Positions 38,101-46,327 of a stretch of DNA of 64,000 nt are shown piece after piece. The first letter of the stretch is position 1, and the number at the start of each line of letters is the position of its first letter. Source of the stretch: Nakamurella deserti (lineage in GTDB: Bacteria; Actinomycetota; Actinomycetes; Mycobacteriales; Nakamurellaceae); the NCBI RefSeq assembly GCF_003260015.1, contig NZ_QCXS01000002.1, positions 248,001 through 312,000 on the forward strand. The letters are read 5' to 3'. The notes below the pieces were generated by a model. The model was not told where the DNA came from. It saw only the letters and a program-made list of their open reading frames with translations, and searched no databases. A program made the translations under genes and the position numbers.

Positions 38101-38720
38101 GGGGTGAACGGGGGGTTCACGTCGACGGCGTTGATGGTGATCGGCACGAAGTCGTAGTAGCCGGGCATACCCGCGCCGGACTGGGCGAGGATGCCGCCGC
38201 CGGCGTTGAAGAACGTCCGGATGTCGGTGGACCGCGCGTTGATCGTCGCCGAGTCCGACTCACTGATGTCGGCGACGTACCAGGACGAGCCGACGACGAT
38301 GGCGCTGTACAGCTTGGCCCCCGATCCGTCGACCAGAGGGATCGCGTTAAACGCGGCGGCGTCCGACGGGTCGGCCACGACCACCGGCGTCACCCCGGCG
38401 AGCTCGAGTGCCTCGGTGGTGATGGTCCCGCTGTCGATGGACAGCACCGGCAGGGTCGAGCCCTTCCGGACCAGGTCCACCGACACCCGGAGGAAGTCGC
38501 AGGATTCGCTGCTGCCTCCCTGGGAGCAGTGCCAATCCTGGTCGTGCCCGGTGGCGATGAAGTTGGCGCCGGTCTCGGCGGCCGCGGCCACGGGTACCGG
38601 GAGCGCCGCGGTGGGCAGCACCGCGAACGCGAGGGCCGTCAGCAGGGACGCGGTGCGCCGGGCCAGGCTTCCCCTCCGGCCCGGGTGGCTTCGCGGTCGC
38701 GACGGTCGGGATGTCGTCAT
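35193..38720 (-). CDS. Cell-wall-anchored multi-domain Ig-like adhesin with LAYTG sorting signal
   Basis: A surface protein of about 1,175 residues. A long signal peptide (RRTASLLTALAFAVLP...AAA) is followed by a unique N-terminal domain (about 45-255) with a conserved-looking Cys pair. Then come nine Ig-like modules of 85-90 residues, each with a [ST]GT[TS]DAPAG[ST] turn and GTWSVT. A Thr/Pro-rich stalk precedes the anchor: LAYTG, a hydrophobic helix and RRRR. LAxTG is the motif of class E sortases in high-GC Gram-positives. ATG 38720 is chosen for the signal peptide; the frame opens at 38765. It is transcribed divergently from pilB. Confidence 0.87.
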   Translation of the reverse strand: MTTSRPSRPRSHPGRRGSLARRTASLLTALAFAVLPTAALPVPVAAAAETGANFIATGHDQDWHCSQGGSSESCDFLRVSVDLVRKGSTLPVLSIDSGTITTEALELAGVTPVVVADPSDAAAFNAIPLVDGSGAKLYSAIVVGSSWYVADISESDSATINARSTDIRTFFNAGGGILAQSGAGMPGYYDFVPITINAVDVNPPFTPTTRGAGLGITAGMVNCCATHNSFSTPTDPVVTLETDAAGTATTIAAFDAKISDGGFTAAPVVTITGGDTVWTADTTPTVTGTTDAPAGTTVTVTVGGQTLSTTVAAGGAWSVTPTALGEGSYPVVASVTVAGKTGTGEQTIVVDTTAPTVTIDGAPERATNDPTPTVSGTTTAPVGSTVTVTVADQTLTATVVDGGTWSVTAATLAEGTYTVSATAVDQALNVSTPATQSLTVDLTPPGVGIDGGEAAGTHHGDERITGTSDAPAGSIVTVTVGGQTLTGTVTDAGTWSVTPVELPEGGYTVSASVTDAVGNVATATQRYTVDTTPPALTIDGPTPAFATTSTPTVSGTTDAPAGTTVLVVIGSLPPLTATVTDAGTWSVTPEQSLPDGDVEISATVFDEVENVTTVTRTLTVDTVAPLLTVTGGSRVATNDATPTVSGTTDAAAGTTVTVTVDGVPYAAVVGDDQRWSVTPGTEGTGLTDGEHSVSVSVSDPAGNTTTVTQALVVDREAPSLSFDVAGSVVSATKTPTFTGTSDAPAGSRVVVTAGTAVASGTVSAGGTWSVVLPALDDGEYVVRATVTDEADNTSSEAQLTLVVDTTAPVGAVTSPALTGSPTPTISGTTDAPVGSTVLVAVDDGVFETVVREDGTWALTLEVELGEGEHTVVVGFVDAALNTGTATQVLTVDTTPPAGEIDGGATPLGNSATPVISGTTDAPAGSTVTVTVEGFVLTATVGADGTWSVTVPEPGLDDGDHPVTVVVTDPAGNASAPQTQTLTIDTVAPQAAFDDGDAVTVGTASFTISGTTDAPAGSPVVVTVGGRTLTTTVADDGSWSVEVSELPEGSYTVQASFTDAAGNVSVLDQALTVAAPTTTPPTTPAGTTPEPTTPVETTPVDATPTTSTPAAGTPSATTTRTTTAVVSTTTTRTSVTPLAYTGAGIDTTAVLTGGLGLLVVGVGFALVGRRRRGDHT

Positions 38721-39093
38721 CTGGGTCTTTCTGTCGGACGGACGCACGCCTGACGGTCGCGCCACGACTTGACTGTCTGTGGCTCATCGATCACGTCAGG
38801 TAGGCAGATTTTCATATCGGTCCCGATCGAGGCACCACCGAACGGGTGAAGGTCTGACTGTGGGCGACGACTCGCTCACAGACGGCTGACGGTGTCGGCG
38901 GTTCCGCCCACTGATCGAGGACCGCCTGTGCGCCGAGGTGGTGGGCGTGACGAGCGTCGCGCCGGCGCCGATCGCGGCTCACTCCTCAAGTCCCGACCGG
39001 TGCTGCCGATGGGGAGGGGACAACCGCGTCCAGGTGCCACGCCGGTCCCGACCCGGGGCCGGCGCACAGGTACCACCTCGCGGAGGGAGACGG
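38721..39093. promoter_or_regulatory. Divergent promoter region, adhesin and pil operon
   Basis: About 370 bp separate the two start codons, with an AT-richer patch around 38,795-38,825 (AGATTTTCATATCGG). The pilB side has a strong GGAGGGAGA ribosome-binding site at 39,082. No unambiguous promoter hexamers were assigned. Confidence 0.4.
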
Positions 39094-40764
39094 ATGTACG
39101 AATCGTTCCAACCGCTGCTCGACGCCCTCGCCGACCGCGGTGCCGACCTCAACGACCTGGAGGACGCCGCCCTCGAGACGCGGCGTTCCGGCCGGTCCAT
39201 CCGTGACGTCCTCGTCAACGACTCGGTCATCACCGAGTTCAAGCTCGCCGAGGGCCTCGGCGACGCCCACGGCATGGGCAGCGTCGACCTCGTCGGCTAC
39301 CCCGTGGACCCCGCCGCGATCGCCAAGATCCCGCTCCCGATGGTCATGCGGCACCGGGCGCTGGGCATCTCGATCGACAACGGCGAACTCGTCGTCGCCA
39401 TCAGCGATCCCGACGACGTCGTCGCCCTCGACGACATCCGCGCCGCCACCCGGATGACCGTCCGCCCGGTCGTCGCCGCCCGCAGTGAGCTGCGCAAGCT
39501 GATCGACCGGGTCAAGCGGCAGGACAGCAACCTCGGCGCGATCATCCCCACCGTCCGCGCCGAGGACGAGGACAGCGTCGCCAACCTCACCGCGGTCGGC
39601 GACGACGGCCCGGTGGTCCGCTACGTGAACTCGCTGCTCGAGCAGGCCATCCAGAACCGCGCCTCCGACCTGCATCTCGAGCCGACCGCGACCGACATGC
39701 GGGTCCGGTTCCGCATCGACGGCGTGCTGCACGAGATCGACAAGGTCCCCGGCGGCGTCCAGTCGGCACTGATCTCGCGGCTGAAGATCATGTCGGGCGT
39801 CGACATCACCGAGCGGCGGCTGCCGCAGAACGGCCGCATCACCGTCCAGCTCAACGGCCGCAAGGTCGACCTGCGCACCGCGACGCTGCCCACGGTGTGG
39901 GGCGAGAAGGTCGTCCTGCGGGTCCTGGACACCAGCGGCATCGACCTGGACCTGAAGAAGCTCGGCTTCACCGACGCCAACTACGCCCGGTTCTCCGGCT
40001 CGTTCCGCAAGCCCCACGGCATGGTGCTGGTCACCGGGCCCACCGGCTCGGGCAAGTCGACGACGCTCTACGCGACGCTGTCGGAGATCAGCAAGCCCGG
40101 GGTCAACATCATCACCGTCGAGGACCCCGTCGAGTACCGCCTCGACGGCATCAACCAGGTCCAGGTCAACCACAAGGCCGGCCTGAACTTCGCGGCCATC
40201 CTGCCGGCCATCCTGCGGTCGGACCCCGACATCATCATGATCGGCGAGATCCGCGACCGGGCCACCGCGCAGCTCGGCGTCGAGGCCGCCCTCACCGGTC
40301 ACCTCGTGCTGTCGACCCTGCACACCAACGACGCGCCCAGTGCCGTCACCCGTCTCGTCGAGATGGGCATCGAGCCCTTTCTCGTCGGGTCCGCGCTGGA
40401 CTGCGTCCTCGCCCAGCGGCTCGCCCGCCGGCTCTGCGACTGGTGCAAGGAGGAGTACACCGCCACCGCGGCGGACCGCTCGCCCACCCGCTGGCCCAGC
40501 ACGACCGTGTCGCCGCCGGACACCCTGTGGCGCCCGGTCGGCTGCCGCAACTGCAGCCAGACCGGCTTCCGCGGCCGGATGGCCGTCAACGAGGTGATGC
40601 CCGTCGGTGAGGAGATCGAGCACCTGGCGCTGGCCCGCGCCTCGGCCGGCGAGATCCGCAAGGTCGCCCTCGCCGACGGCATGGTCACCCTGCGCGACGA
40701 CGGCCTGCGCAAGGTCGCCGCCGGCGACACCACGCTCGACGAGGTCATCCGGGTCACCGTCTGA
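39094..40764 (+). CDS. pilB: Type IV pilus assembly ATPase PilB
   Basis: A 556-residue GspE/PilB extension ATPase that powers pilin polymerisation at the inner face of the membrane. It has an N-terminal GspE-N/MshEN-like domain (about 1-150), Walker A TGPTGSGKSTTLYA (about 312-325), the Asp box TVEDPVEY, Walker B IMIGEIRDRATA, the His box STLHTNDAPSA and a tetracysteine zinc site (CDWC...CRNC). ATG 39094 follows a strong GGAGGGAGA; the longer frame to 38938 is in the promoter region. First gene of a single-strand operon that runs to 52,891. Confidence 0.94.
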   Translation: MYESFQPLLDALADRGADLNDLEDAALETRRSGRSIRDVLVNDSVITEFKLAEGLGDAHGMGSVDLVGYPVDPAAIAKIPLPMVMRHRALGISIDNGELVVAISDPDDVVALDDIRAATRMTVRPVVAARSELRKLIDRVKRQDSNLGAIIPTVRAEDEDSVANLTAVGDDGPVVRYVNSLLEQAIQNRASDLHLEPTATDMRVRFRIDGVLHEIDKVPGGVQSALISRLKIMSGVDITERRLPQNGRITVQLNGRKVDLRTATLPTVWGEKVVLRVLDTSGIDLDLKKLGFTDANYARFSGSFRKPHGMVLVTGPTGSGKSTTLYATLSEISKPGVNIITVEDPVEYRLDGINQVQVNHKAGLNFAAILPAILRSDPDIIMIGEIRDRATAQLGVEAALTGHLVLSTLHTNDAPSAVTRLVEMGIEPFLVGSALDCVLAQRLARRLCDWCKEEYTATAADRSPTRWPSTTVSPPDTLWRPVGCRNCSQTGFRGRMAVNEVMPVGEEIEHLALARASAGEIRKVALADGMVTLRDDGLRKVAAGDTTLDEVIRVTV

Positions 40765-40823
40765 CCCCGTCGGCACGACCGAGGAACTCCCATCAACCAC
40801 CTCCCCACCCCGGACGGACGGCA

Positions 40824-41933
40824 ATGCACCCGACAACCCTGGCGGATCTCGTGCCGCCGCCGCCCACGGCCCCGCTGCGGCTGGACGACCTGCTCGCCGC
40901 GACGGTGCGGATGGGCGGCTCCGACCTGCACCTGACCGCCGGCATCCCGCCGTGCGTCCGGCTGCACGGATCGCTCGCGCCGCTCCCCGGGCTCGCCCCG
41001 CTGGAGGCCGCGGACACCCAGCGGCTCGTGCGGAGCGCCCTGACCGACGACCAGTGGCAGCTCTACGCCCGTGAACACGAGCTCGACACCGCCCACGCCC
41101 TCCCGGGGGTCAGCCGGTTCCGGCTCAACGTCTACCGCCAGCGGGGCTCCGTCGGTGCGGTGTTCCGGGTGATCGCGCACGCCATCCCCAGGCTCGAGGA
41201 CCTCGGTCTGCCGCTGGCCATCGAGAGTTTCGCGCACCTGCCGCGCGGTCTGGTGCTCGTCACCGGCCCGACCGGCTCCGGCAAGTCCACGACGATGGCG
41301 TCGCTGCTGGACGTGGCCAACCGGACCCGCTCGGCGCACATCATGACCATCGAGGATCCCATCGAGTACGTCCACACCCATCAGAGGTCGGTGGTCAACC
41401 AGCGCGAGGTCGGTGTCGACACCGCCGATTTCGCGGTGGCGCTCAAGCACGTGCTGCGGCAGGACCCGGACATCATCCTGGTGGGGGAGCTGCGCGACCT
41501 GGAGACCACCTCGGTCGCCGTCACCGCCGCCGAGACCGGCCACCTGGTGCTCGCGACCCTGCACACGCAGTCCGCGGCGCAGACCATCGACCGGCTCATC
41601 GACATCTACCCGGCGCACCAGCAGCCGCAGATCCGGGCGCAGCTGTCGAACTGCCTGCAGGGGGTGCTGACCCAGGCACTGGCGCCGCGGCGCGACGGGC
41701 GCGGCCGCGTCGCCATCACCGAGGTGATGATCGCCAACCCCGCGGTGCGCAACCTCATCCGCGAGGGCAAGGCCCACCAGATCCCGACCGTCATCCAGTC
41801 GTCGGGAGGGCTGGGGATGGTGACGTTCGACCAGAGCCTGGCCCAGGCGTTCCAGGACCAGTCGATCAGCATGCAGACCGCACTCGAGCTGGCGCACGAC
41901 CCGGCCGAGTTCCGACGACTCGCGAGGGTGTGA
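40824..41933 (+). CDS. pilT: Type IV pilus retraction ATPase PilT
   Basis: A 369-residue PilT, the hexameric ATPase that depolymerises pili and drives twitching. Features are ASDLHLT-like GSDLHLTAGIPP, Walker A TGPTGSGKSTTMAS (about 149-162), Asp box TIEDPIEYVH, Walker B ILVGELRDLET, His box LATLHTQSAAQT, and a C-terminal helix where PilT has AIRNLIRE-like AVRNLIREGKAHQ. It lacks the GspE N-domain and zinc site of PilB, as expected. It follows pilB by 59 bp and precedes pilC by four bases. Presence of PilT indicates retractile pili. Confidence 0.94.
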   Translation: MHPTTLADLVPPPPTAPLRLDDLLAATVRMGGSDLHLTAGIPPCVRLHGSLAPLPGLAPLEAADTQRLVRSALTDDQWQLYAREHELDTAHALPGVSRFRLNVYRQRGSVGAVFRVIAHAIPRLEDLGLPLAIESFAHLPRGLVLVTGPTGSGKSTTMASLLDVANRTRSAHIMTIEDPIEYVHTHQRSVVNQREVGVDTADFAVALKHVLRQDPDIILVGELRDLETTSVAVTAAETGHLVLATLHTQSAAQTIDRLIDIYPAHQQPQIRAQLSNCLQGVLTQALAPRRDGRGRVAITEVMIANPAVRNLIREGKAHQIPTVIQSSGGLGMVTFDQSLAQAFQDQSISMQTALELAHDPAEFRRLARV

Positions 41934-41937
41934 CGAC

Positions 41938-43170
41938 ATGCCGGGTGTGAAGACGTTCAGCTACGAGGCCGTCGACGCGACGGGCGCCGTCCGCAAGGGC
42001 AGCATCGACTCCGAGTCGGCCGACGCGGCCGCCGTCGCGCTCAGCGGCCAGCGGCTGATCCCGCTCCGCGTCGCCGCCGCCGGTCAGGGCCTGAACCGGG
42101 AACTGTCGATCCCCGGCCTCGGCAAGCGCCGCACCAGCCTGAAGGACCTGGCGGTGCTGTCGCGGCAGTTCGCCTCGATGACGTCGTCCGGGCTGACGCT
42201 GACCCGCTCGCTGGGCATCCTCGAGGAGCAGACGGTCAAGCCCGGCCTCAAGGCCGCGGTCGGGCAGTTGCTCGCCGACGTTCAGGCCGGGTCGACGCTG
42301 TCGGCGGCGATGGCCCGCCACCCCGAGCACTTCCCGCTGCTGATGGTCAACATGGTGGGCGCCGGCGAGACCGGCGGCTTCCTCGACGGGGCGCTGGACC
42401 GCATCGCGAAGATGTTCGAGTCCGACGCGGCGCTGCGCGCCAAGATCAAGTCGGCGATGACCTACCCGGTGATCGTGCTGCTGTTCTCGCTGCTGATGGG
42501 CGTCGGCGTCGTCATCTTCATCGTGCCGATCTTCGAGACGATGTTCGCCCAGCTCGGTGGCGAGCTGCCGCTGCCCACCCAGACGCTGGTGGTGCTGTCG
42601 CACAACGCCTACTGGGCACTGCCTCTCGTCGTGGTGCTGACGGTGGTGGCGCTGCGGCTGTACCGGCGGGGGATGCGCACCAGTGCCGAGTTCCGGCTCC
42701 GGGCCGACACGGTCAAGCTCAAGCTGCCCGTGTTCGGCAACCTGTTCGGCAAGCTCGCGATCTCGCGGTGGGCCCGCAACTTCGGCACCCTGCTGGCGGT
42801 GGGCGTGCCGGTGATCCAGGCCCTCGACATCGTCGGCGGCACCTCCGGCAACGCGCTGATCGGCCGGGCGATGGCCGACGTCCGCGACTCGGTGCGCACC
42901 GGCAGCACGATCTCCGAGCCGATGGCCCGGCACGACGTGTTCCCGTCGATGGTGGTGCAGATGCTCGAGGTGGGGGAGGAGACGGGCCAGACCAGCGACA
43001 TGCTCGCCAAGGTCGCCGACTACTACGACCAGGAGGTCGAGAGCGCCACCGAGGCGCTGACGTCCGCGCTGGAGCCGATCCTCGTCGTGCTGATGGGCGT
43101 GGTGATCGGCGGCATGGTCATCTGCCTCTACCTGCCGATGTTCACGATCTACCAGAACATCGGCGGATAA
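41938..43170 (+). CDS. pilC: Type IV pilus platform protein PilC
   Basis: A 410-residue polytopic membrane protein of the GspF/PilC family, the inner-membrane platform for pilus assembly. Two repeated GspF domains are visible, each with the FxRQFASMTSSGL-type and MARHP/MARHDVFP segments and ending in VGAGETGG or VGEETGQ. Three hydrophobic helices lie at about 180-205, 220-240 and 378-402. ATG 41938 is four bases after the pilT stop. Confidence 0.94.
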   Translation: MPGVKTFSYEAVDATGAVRKGSIDSESADAAAVALSGQRLIPLRVAAAGQGLNRELSIPGLGKRRTSLKDLAVLSRQFASMTSSGLTLTRSLGILEEQTVKPGLKAAVGQLLADVQAGSTLSAAMARHPEHFPLLMVNMVGAGETGGFLDGALDRIAKMFESDAALRAKIKSAMTYPVIVLLFSLLMGVGVVIFIVPIFETMFAQLGGELPLPTQTLVVLSHNAYWALPLVVVLTVVALRLYRRGMRTSAEFRLRADTVKLKLPVFGNLFGKLAISRWARNFGTLLAVGVPVIQALDIVGGTSGNALIGRAMADVRDSVRTGSTISEPMARHDVFPSMVVQMLEVGEETGQTSDMLAKVADYYDQEVESATEALTSALEPILVVLMGVVIGGMVICLYLPMFTIYQNIGG

Positions 43171-43203
43171 TTTTCTGTAACCGCTTATGTGCGGTGCGTA
43201 GCG

Positions 43204-43211
43204 ACCGATAG
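43204..43211 (+). promoter_or_regulatory. Candidate FliA/WhiG-type -10 element upstream of the first pilin
   Basis: ACCGATAG resembles the GCCGATAA -10 of FliA/WhiG sigma factors and lies 70 bp before the pilin ATG. A TTAT sits 15 bp upstream where TAAA would be expected. The match is partial; the reason to note it is the sigma factor gene of this class at 53,716-54,816. Confidence 0.25.
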
Positions 43212-43281
43212 GGAGAGGGACAGCCTGTCCGGACCGGCCGACATGACCGGATCCGCCCCCTCGTCGCCCTTGGAGGCGCAG

Positions 43282-43758
43282 ATGTACAAGACCTTTGCCG
43301 ATCTTCGCGCCAAGCGCGCCAAGGGCGACAACGGCTTCACCCTGATCGAACTGCTCGTCGTGGTGGTCATCCTCGGCGTGCTGATCGCGATCGCGATCCC
43401 GGTCTACCTGAACTACCGCAAGGGCGCCAACGACTCGGCCGCCGAGTCGGATGTCCGCAACGCCATCAGCGTCATGGAGGTCTGCAACGCCGGCACGGGC
43501 AAGTATCCCACTGCTGCGACGACCTACCCGTTGGCCACCGCTTCGACCACCACCCCCTGCTCTGGCCAGACAGTCACGACCAGCACCGGAACGACGCTGA
43601 AGTACATCGCCAACACGGCGGGCACCTGCTACACGATCATCGCCCGCAACACCGGTGGAGCGCCGAAGTACTGGATCTACAACAGTGCCACTGCTGGCTC
43701 CGTGACCGATGCCGGGACCGAGTCGCTGTTCAACACTCCGGTCGCTCCGAGCTGCTGA
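43282..43758 (+). CDS. pilA: Type IV pilin PilA, first copy
   Basis: A 158-residue prepilin. A short basic leader ends in DNG; cleavage before Phe exposes FTLIELLVVVVILGVL, the classic pilin helix with Glu at +5. The body carries four cysteines, giving disulphide loops, and ends in APSC. ATG 43282 has GGAGG six bases upstream. An AT-rich stretch with an ACCGC/GCGGT hairpin separates it from pilC, so it may have its own strong promoter. The N-terminal half is almost identical, also at DNA level, to the second pilin. Confidence 0.93.
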   Translation: MYKTFADLRAKRAKGDNGFTLIELLVVVVILGVLIAIAIPVYLNYRKGANDSAAESDVRNAISVMEVCNAGTGKYPTAATTYPLATASTTTPCSGQTVTTSTGTTLKYIANTAGTCYTIIARNTGGAPKYWIYNSATAGSVTDAGTESLFNTPVAPSC

Positions 43759-43775
43759 CCCTGCTTCCATCAGCT

Positions 43776-43808
43776 CAGGTGGGGCGCCGATAACCGGCGC
43801 CCCACCTG
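43776..43808 (+). terminator. Hairpin between the two pilin genes
   Basis: CAGGTGGGGCGCCG pairs perfectly with CGGCGCCCCACCTG across ATAAC. It lacks a T-run; it may attenuate transcription so that the first pilin is made in excess, or protect the pilin mRNA 3' end. GCCGATAA lies across the stem-loop junction. Confidence 0.7.
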
Positions 43809-43835
43809 GTGCGGTCCGTCCCCGGAGGTCCTCCC

Positions 43836-44312
43836 GTGCATCACCGCCTCACCACGCTGCGGGGCCGAAAGGCCGCTGGCGACAAGGGCTTCACGCTGAT
43901 CGAGCTGCTCGTCGTGGTGGTCATCCTCGGCGTGCTCATCACGATCGCGATCCCGGTCTACCTGAACTACCGCAAGGGCGCCAACGACGCGGCTGCCGAG
44001 TCGGACGTACGTAACGCCATCAGCATTCTCGAGGTGTGCAACGCCTCCGACGGCAAGTACCCGGTCGCGGATTTCCCTGCATCATTCGGTTCAGAAACCG
44101 GTGCAACGGTCGTGGACGCCTGTTCCGGCCAGCGCTACAACACCAGCAAGGGCACCCAGCTCACGTACCGGACCAACAGCTCGGGTTCGTGCTACAGCAT
44201 GGTGGCAAAGAATGCCGGTGGCGCCCCGAAGTACTGGCAGTACGTCAGCTCCGCCGGGGGAAGTGTCGCCCCCTCCGATGCGGCCCGGTTCGCCGCGCCG
44301 CCCCCCTGCTGA
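43836..44312 (+). CDS. pilA2: Type IV pilin PilA, second copy
   Basis: A 158-residue prepilin, the same length as the first. The leader ends in GDKG, then FTLIELLVVVVILGVLI. The next 45 residues match the first pilin nearly exactly (YLNYRKGAND, AESDVRNAIS), after which the sequences diverge while keeping cysteine spacing and GGAPKYW. GTG 43836 is preferred because GGAGGT precedes it; an upstream GTG at 43809 has none. A tandem duplication with a diversified C-terminal head suggests two pilus types or a major/minor pair. Confidence 0.92.
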   Translation: MHHRLTTLRGRKAAGDKGFTLIELLVVVVILGVLITIAIPVYLNYRKGANDAAAESDVRNAISILEVCNASDGKYPVADFPASFGSETGATVVDACSGQRYNTSKGTQLTYRTNSSGSCYSMVAKNAGGAPKYWQYVSSAGGSVAPSDAARFAAPPPC

Positions 44313-44372
44313 CGCTGACACCTGCTGGACCACCCTCCCCCTCGTCCGACCCCGACCCGAACGGAGACCACC

Positions 44373-45164
44373 GTGACGCCACTGCTCGTCGTGGCCGCGC
44401 TGTTCGGTCTGGCCGTCGGCTCGTTCCTCAACGTGGTCATCCACCGGGTACCGGCGGCGATGTCGTTGTCCCGGCCCGGTTCCCACTGTCCCGCCTGCGA
44501 CCACCCGATCCGGACCCGGCACAACGTGCCGGTGGTCGGCTGGCTGGTGCTGCGCGGCCGGTGCGCCGACTGCCGGGCCCCGATCAGCGTGCGCTACCCG
44601 CTGGTGGAGCTCGCCACCGCCGTGCTGTTCGTCGGGATCGCTTGGCGGCTGGCGGATCTGGACCTGCTGCCGGCGCTGCCGGCGCTGCTGTGGTTCACCG
44701 CCATGGGCGTGAGTCTGACCATGATCGACCTCGACGTGCGGCGGCTGCCGGACGCGATCGTCTTCCCGTCGTACGGGGTGATCGCCGCACTGCTCGTCAC
44801 CGCCGCTTGGATCGGTCACGACCCGGCCGCGCTGCTGCGGGCCGCCGTCGGCGCCGTCGCGCTCTTCGCCGGCTACTTCCTGCTGGCGTTCTTCTACCCG
44901 GGCGGGATGGGCTTCGGCGACGTCAAGCTGGCCGGGATCGTCGGTGGCGTCCTGGGTTTCCTCGGTTACCCGGTCCTGCTCGTCGGCGCCTTCGCCGCGT
45001 TCTTCATCGGCGCGTTCGTCGGGATCGCCAAGGTGCTGGTCAGCCGCGGCACCGCCGGGCGGTCGCTGGCGTTCGGGCCGTTCATGATCGCCGGTGCCCT
45101 GCTGTCCGTCTTCGTCGGCCCGACCGTGGCCGATGTCTACTCACGTCTCGCGTTGGGCGGTTGA
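44373..45164 (+). CDS. pilD: Prepilin peptidase PilD
   Basis: A 263-residue bifunctional leader peptidase/N-methyltransferase. The cytoplasmic zinc loop has two CxxC pairs (CPACDH and CADCRA), and the aspartic protease residues lie in MIDLDVRRLPD and GFGDVK. About seven hydrophobic helices are visible. GTG 44373 follows GGAGA. It should process the two pilins and the three large prepilin-like proteins downstream. Confidence 0.94.
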   Translation: MTPLLVVAALFGLAVGSFLNVVIHRVPAAMSLSRPGSHCPACDHPIRTRHNVPVVGWLVLRGRCADCRAPISVRYPLVELATAVLFVGIAWRLADLDLLPALPALLWFTAMGVSLTMIDLDVRRLPDAIVFPSYGVIAALLVTAAWIGHDPAALLRAAVGAVALFAGYFLLAFFYPGGMGFGDVKLAGIVGGVLGFLGYPVLLVGAFAAFFIGAFVGIAKVLVSRGTAGRSLAFGPFMIAGALLSVFVGPTVADVYSRLALGG

Positions 45165-45202
45165 CCCATGACCACGAACACTCCCGCGTCGGCGGTGCGG
45201 CG

Positions 45203-46327
45203 ATGAAGCTCAGCCGGCGCTCGGCCCGCTCCCAGGCGGTGAACACCGACGGCCACGTCATCGGGCTCGACATCGGGGCCACCGCCGTCCGGGCCGCGGT
45301 GCTCGCGCTCAACGGCAAGGGCGGTGGCCGGCCGGTCGTCACCGTGCACGGCCTCGGCTCCGCGCCGCTGCCGCCCGGTGCCGTGGTCAACGGTGTGGTG
45401 ATGGAGCCGGCCGCGGTGACCGCCGCGATCCAGACCCTCTGGCAGACGCACAAGTTCAAGTGCCGCCGGGTCATCCTGGGCACCTCGAGCCCACAGGCGG
45501 TCGTGCGGCCGCTGCAGATCCCCAACCTCAACGCCCAGCAGCGGGCCAAGGCGCTGCCCTTCCAGGCGCGCGAGATCATCGCGCTGCCGCTGGACGAGGT
45601 GGTGCTGGACTATGCCCAGATCGGCGACGTCGACGCCACCACCGGCATGGTCTCCGGGCTGCTCATCGCCACCCCGCGCCGGCCGGTGCTGGCCGCCGTC
45701 GAGGCCGTGCAGAAGGCCGGCCTGAAGGTCGTCCGGGTCGACCTGTCGTCCTTCGGCGCACTGCGGTCCGTCGCCACCGACGCCCTCGCCGTGCAGGCGG
45801 TCGTCGACATCGGCGCCCACCTCACCTCGATCGTCATCCACCACGACGGCGTCCCGAGGCTGGTGCGCACCGTCGCCCGTGGCGGCCAGGAGCTCACCGA
45901 CCTGCTGGTCGAGAACCACGGCCTGCCCGCCGACGAGGCCGAGCGGCTCAAGCGTGAGACCGGGATGAGCGGCGAACACCAGGCCGCGGCCGAGGTGATC
46001 AGGGCCGGCGTCCGGCCCCTGCTCGCCGAGATCCGCAGCTCGGTCAACTACTTCCGCTCCGCCAACGACGGGATCGCGCTGCAGGGCGTGGTTCTCACCG
46101 GCGGCGGCGCGCAGCTGGCCGGCCTCGCCGACGCGGTCGCCCGCCAGGTCGGGGTGGCCACCACCATCGGCTCGGCGATGTCGGCCGTCAGCACCGGCCC
46201 GGTACAGCCCGTCGGCGCGGCGGCCGGCCGGCCGCCGGTCATCGAGAAGCCCGGCCGTGCCACCGGCCACGACATCTCCGGCGCGACCGCGGTGTCCGTC
46301 GGACTGGCTCTGGGAGCGGCCGCATGA
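45203..46327 (+). CDS. pilM: Type IV pilus assembly protein PilM
   Basis: A 374-residue actin-like ATPase. It shows the phosphate-1 loop IGLDIGATAVRAAVL (about 19-33), AVVDIGAHLTSIVIHHDG (phosphate 2) and VVLTGGGAQLAGL (adenosine). PilM forms the cytoplasmic ring that binds the PilN N-terminus. ATG 45203 overlaps the stop of a 12-codon reading frame (45,168-45,205, MTTNTPASAVRR) in an ATGA arrangement. That leader frame may couple pilM to pilD, or be chance. Confidence 0.9.
   Translation: MKLSRRSARSQAVNTDGHVIGLDIGATAVRAAVLALNGKGGGRPVVTVHGLGSAPLPPGAVVNGVVMEPAAVTAAIQTLWQTHKFKCRRVILGTSSPQAVVRPLQIPNLNAQQRAKALPFQAREIIALPLDEVVLDYAQIGDVDATTGMVSGLLIATPRRPVLAAVEAVQKAGLKVVRVDLSSFGALRSVATDALAVQAVVDIGAHLTSIVIHHDGVPRLVRTVARGGQELTDLLVENHGLPADEAERLKRETGMSGEHQAAAEVIRAGVRPLLAEIRSSVNYFRSANDGIALQGVVLTGGGAQLAGLADAVARQVGVATTIGSAMSAVSTGPVQPVGAAAGRPPVIEKPGRATGHDISGATAVSVGLALGAAA

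Noticed and set aside
35199-38753. Continuous 1,184-codon plus-strand frame
   Set aside because: It is the exact shadow of the Ig-repeat adhesin; it is Arg/Gly-rich with no domain, while the minus frame has signal peptide, modules and sorting signal.
41866-43770. 634-codon minus-strand frame opposite pilC and pilA
   Set aside because: Shadow frame; no motif, and it crosses two clearly real genes.
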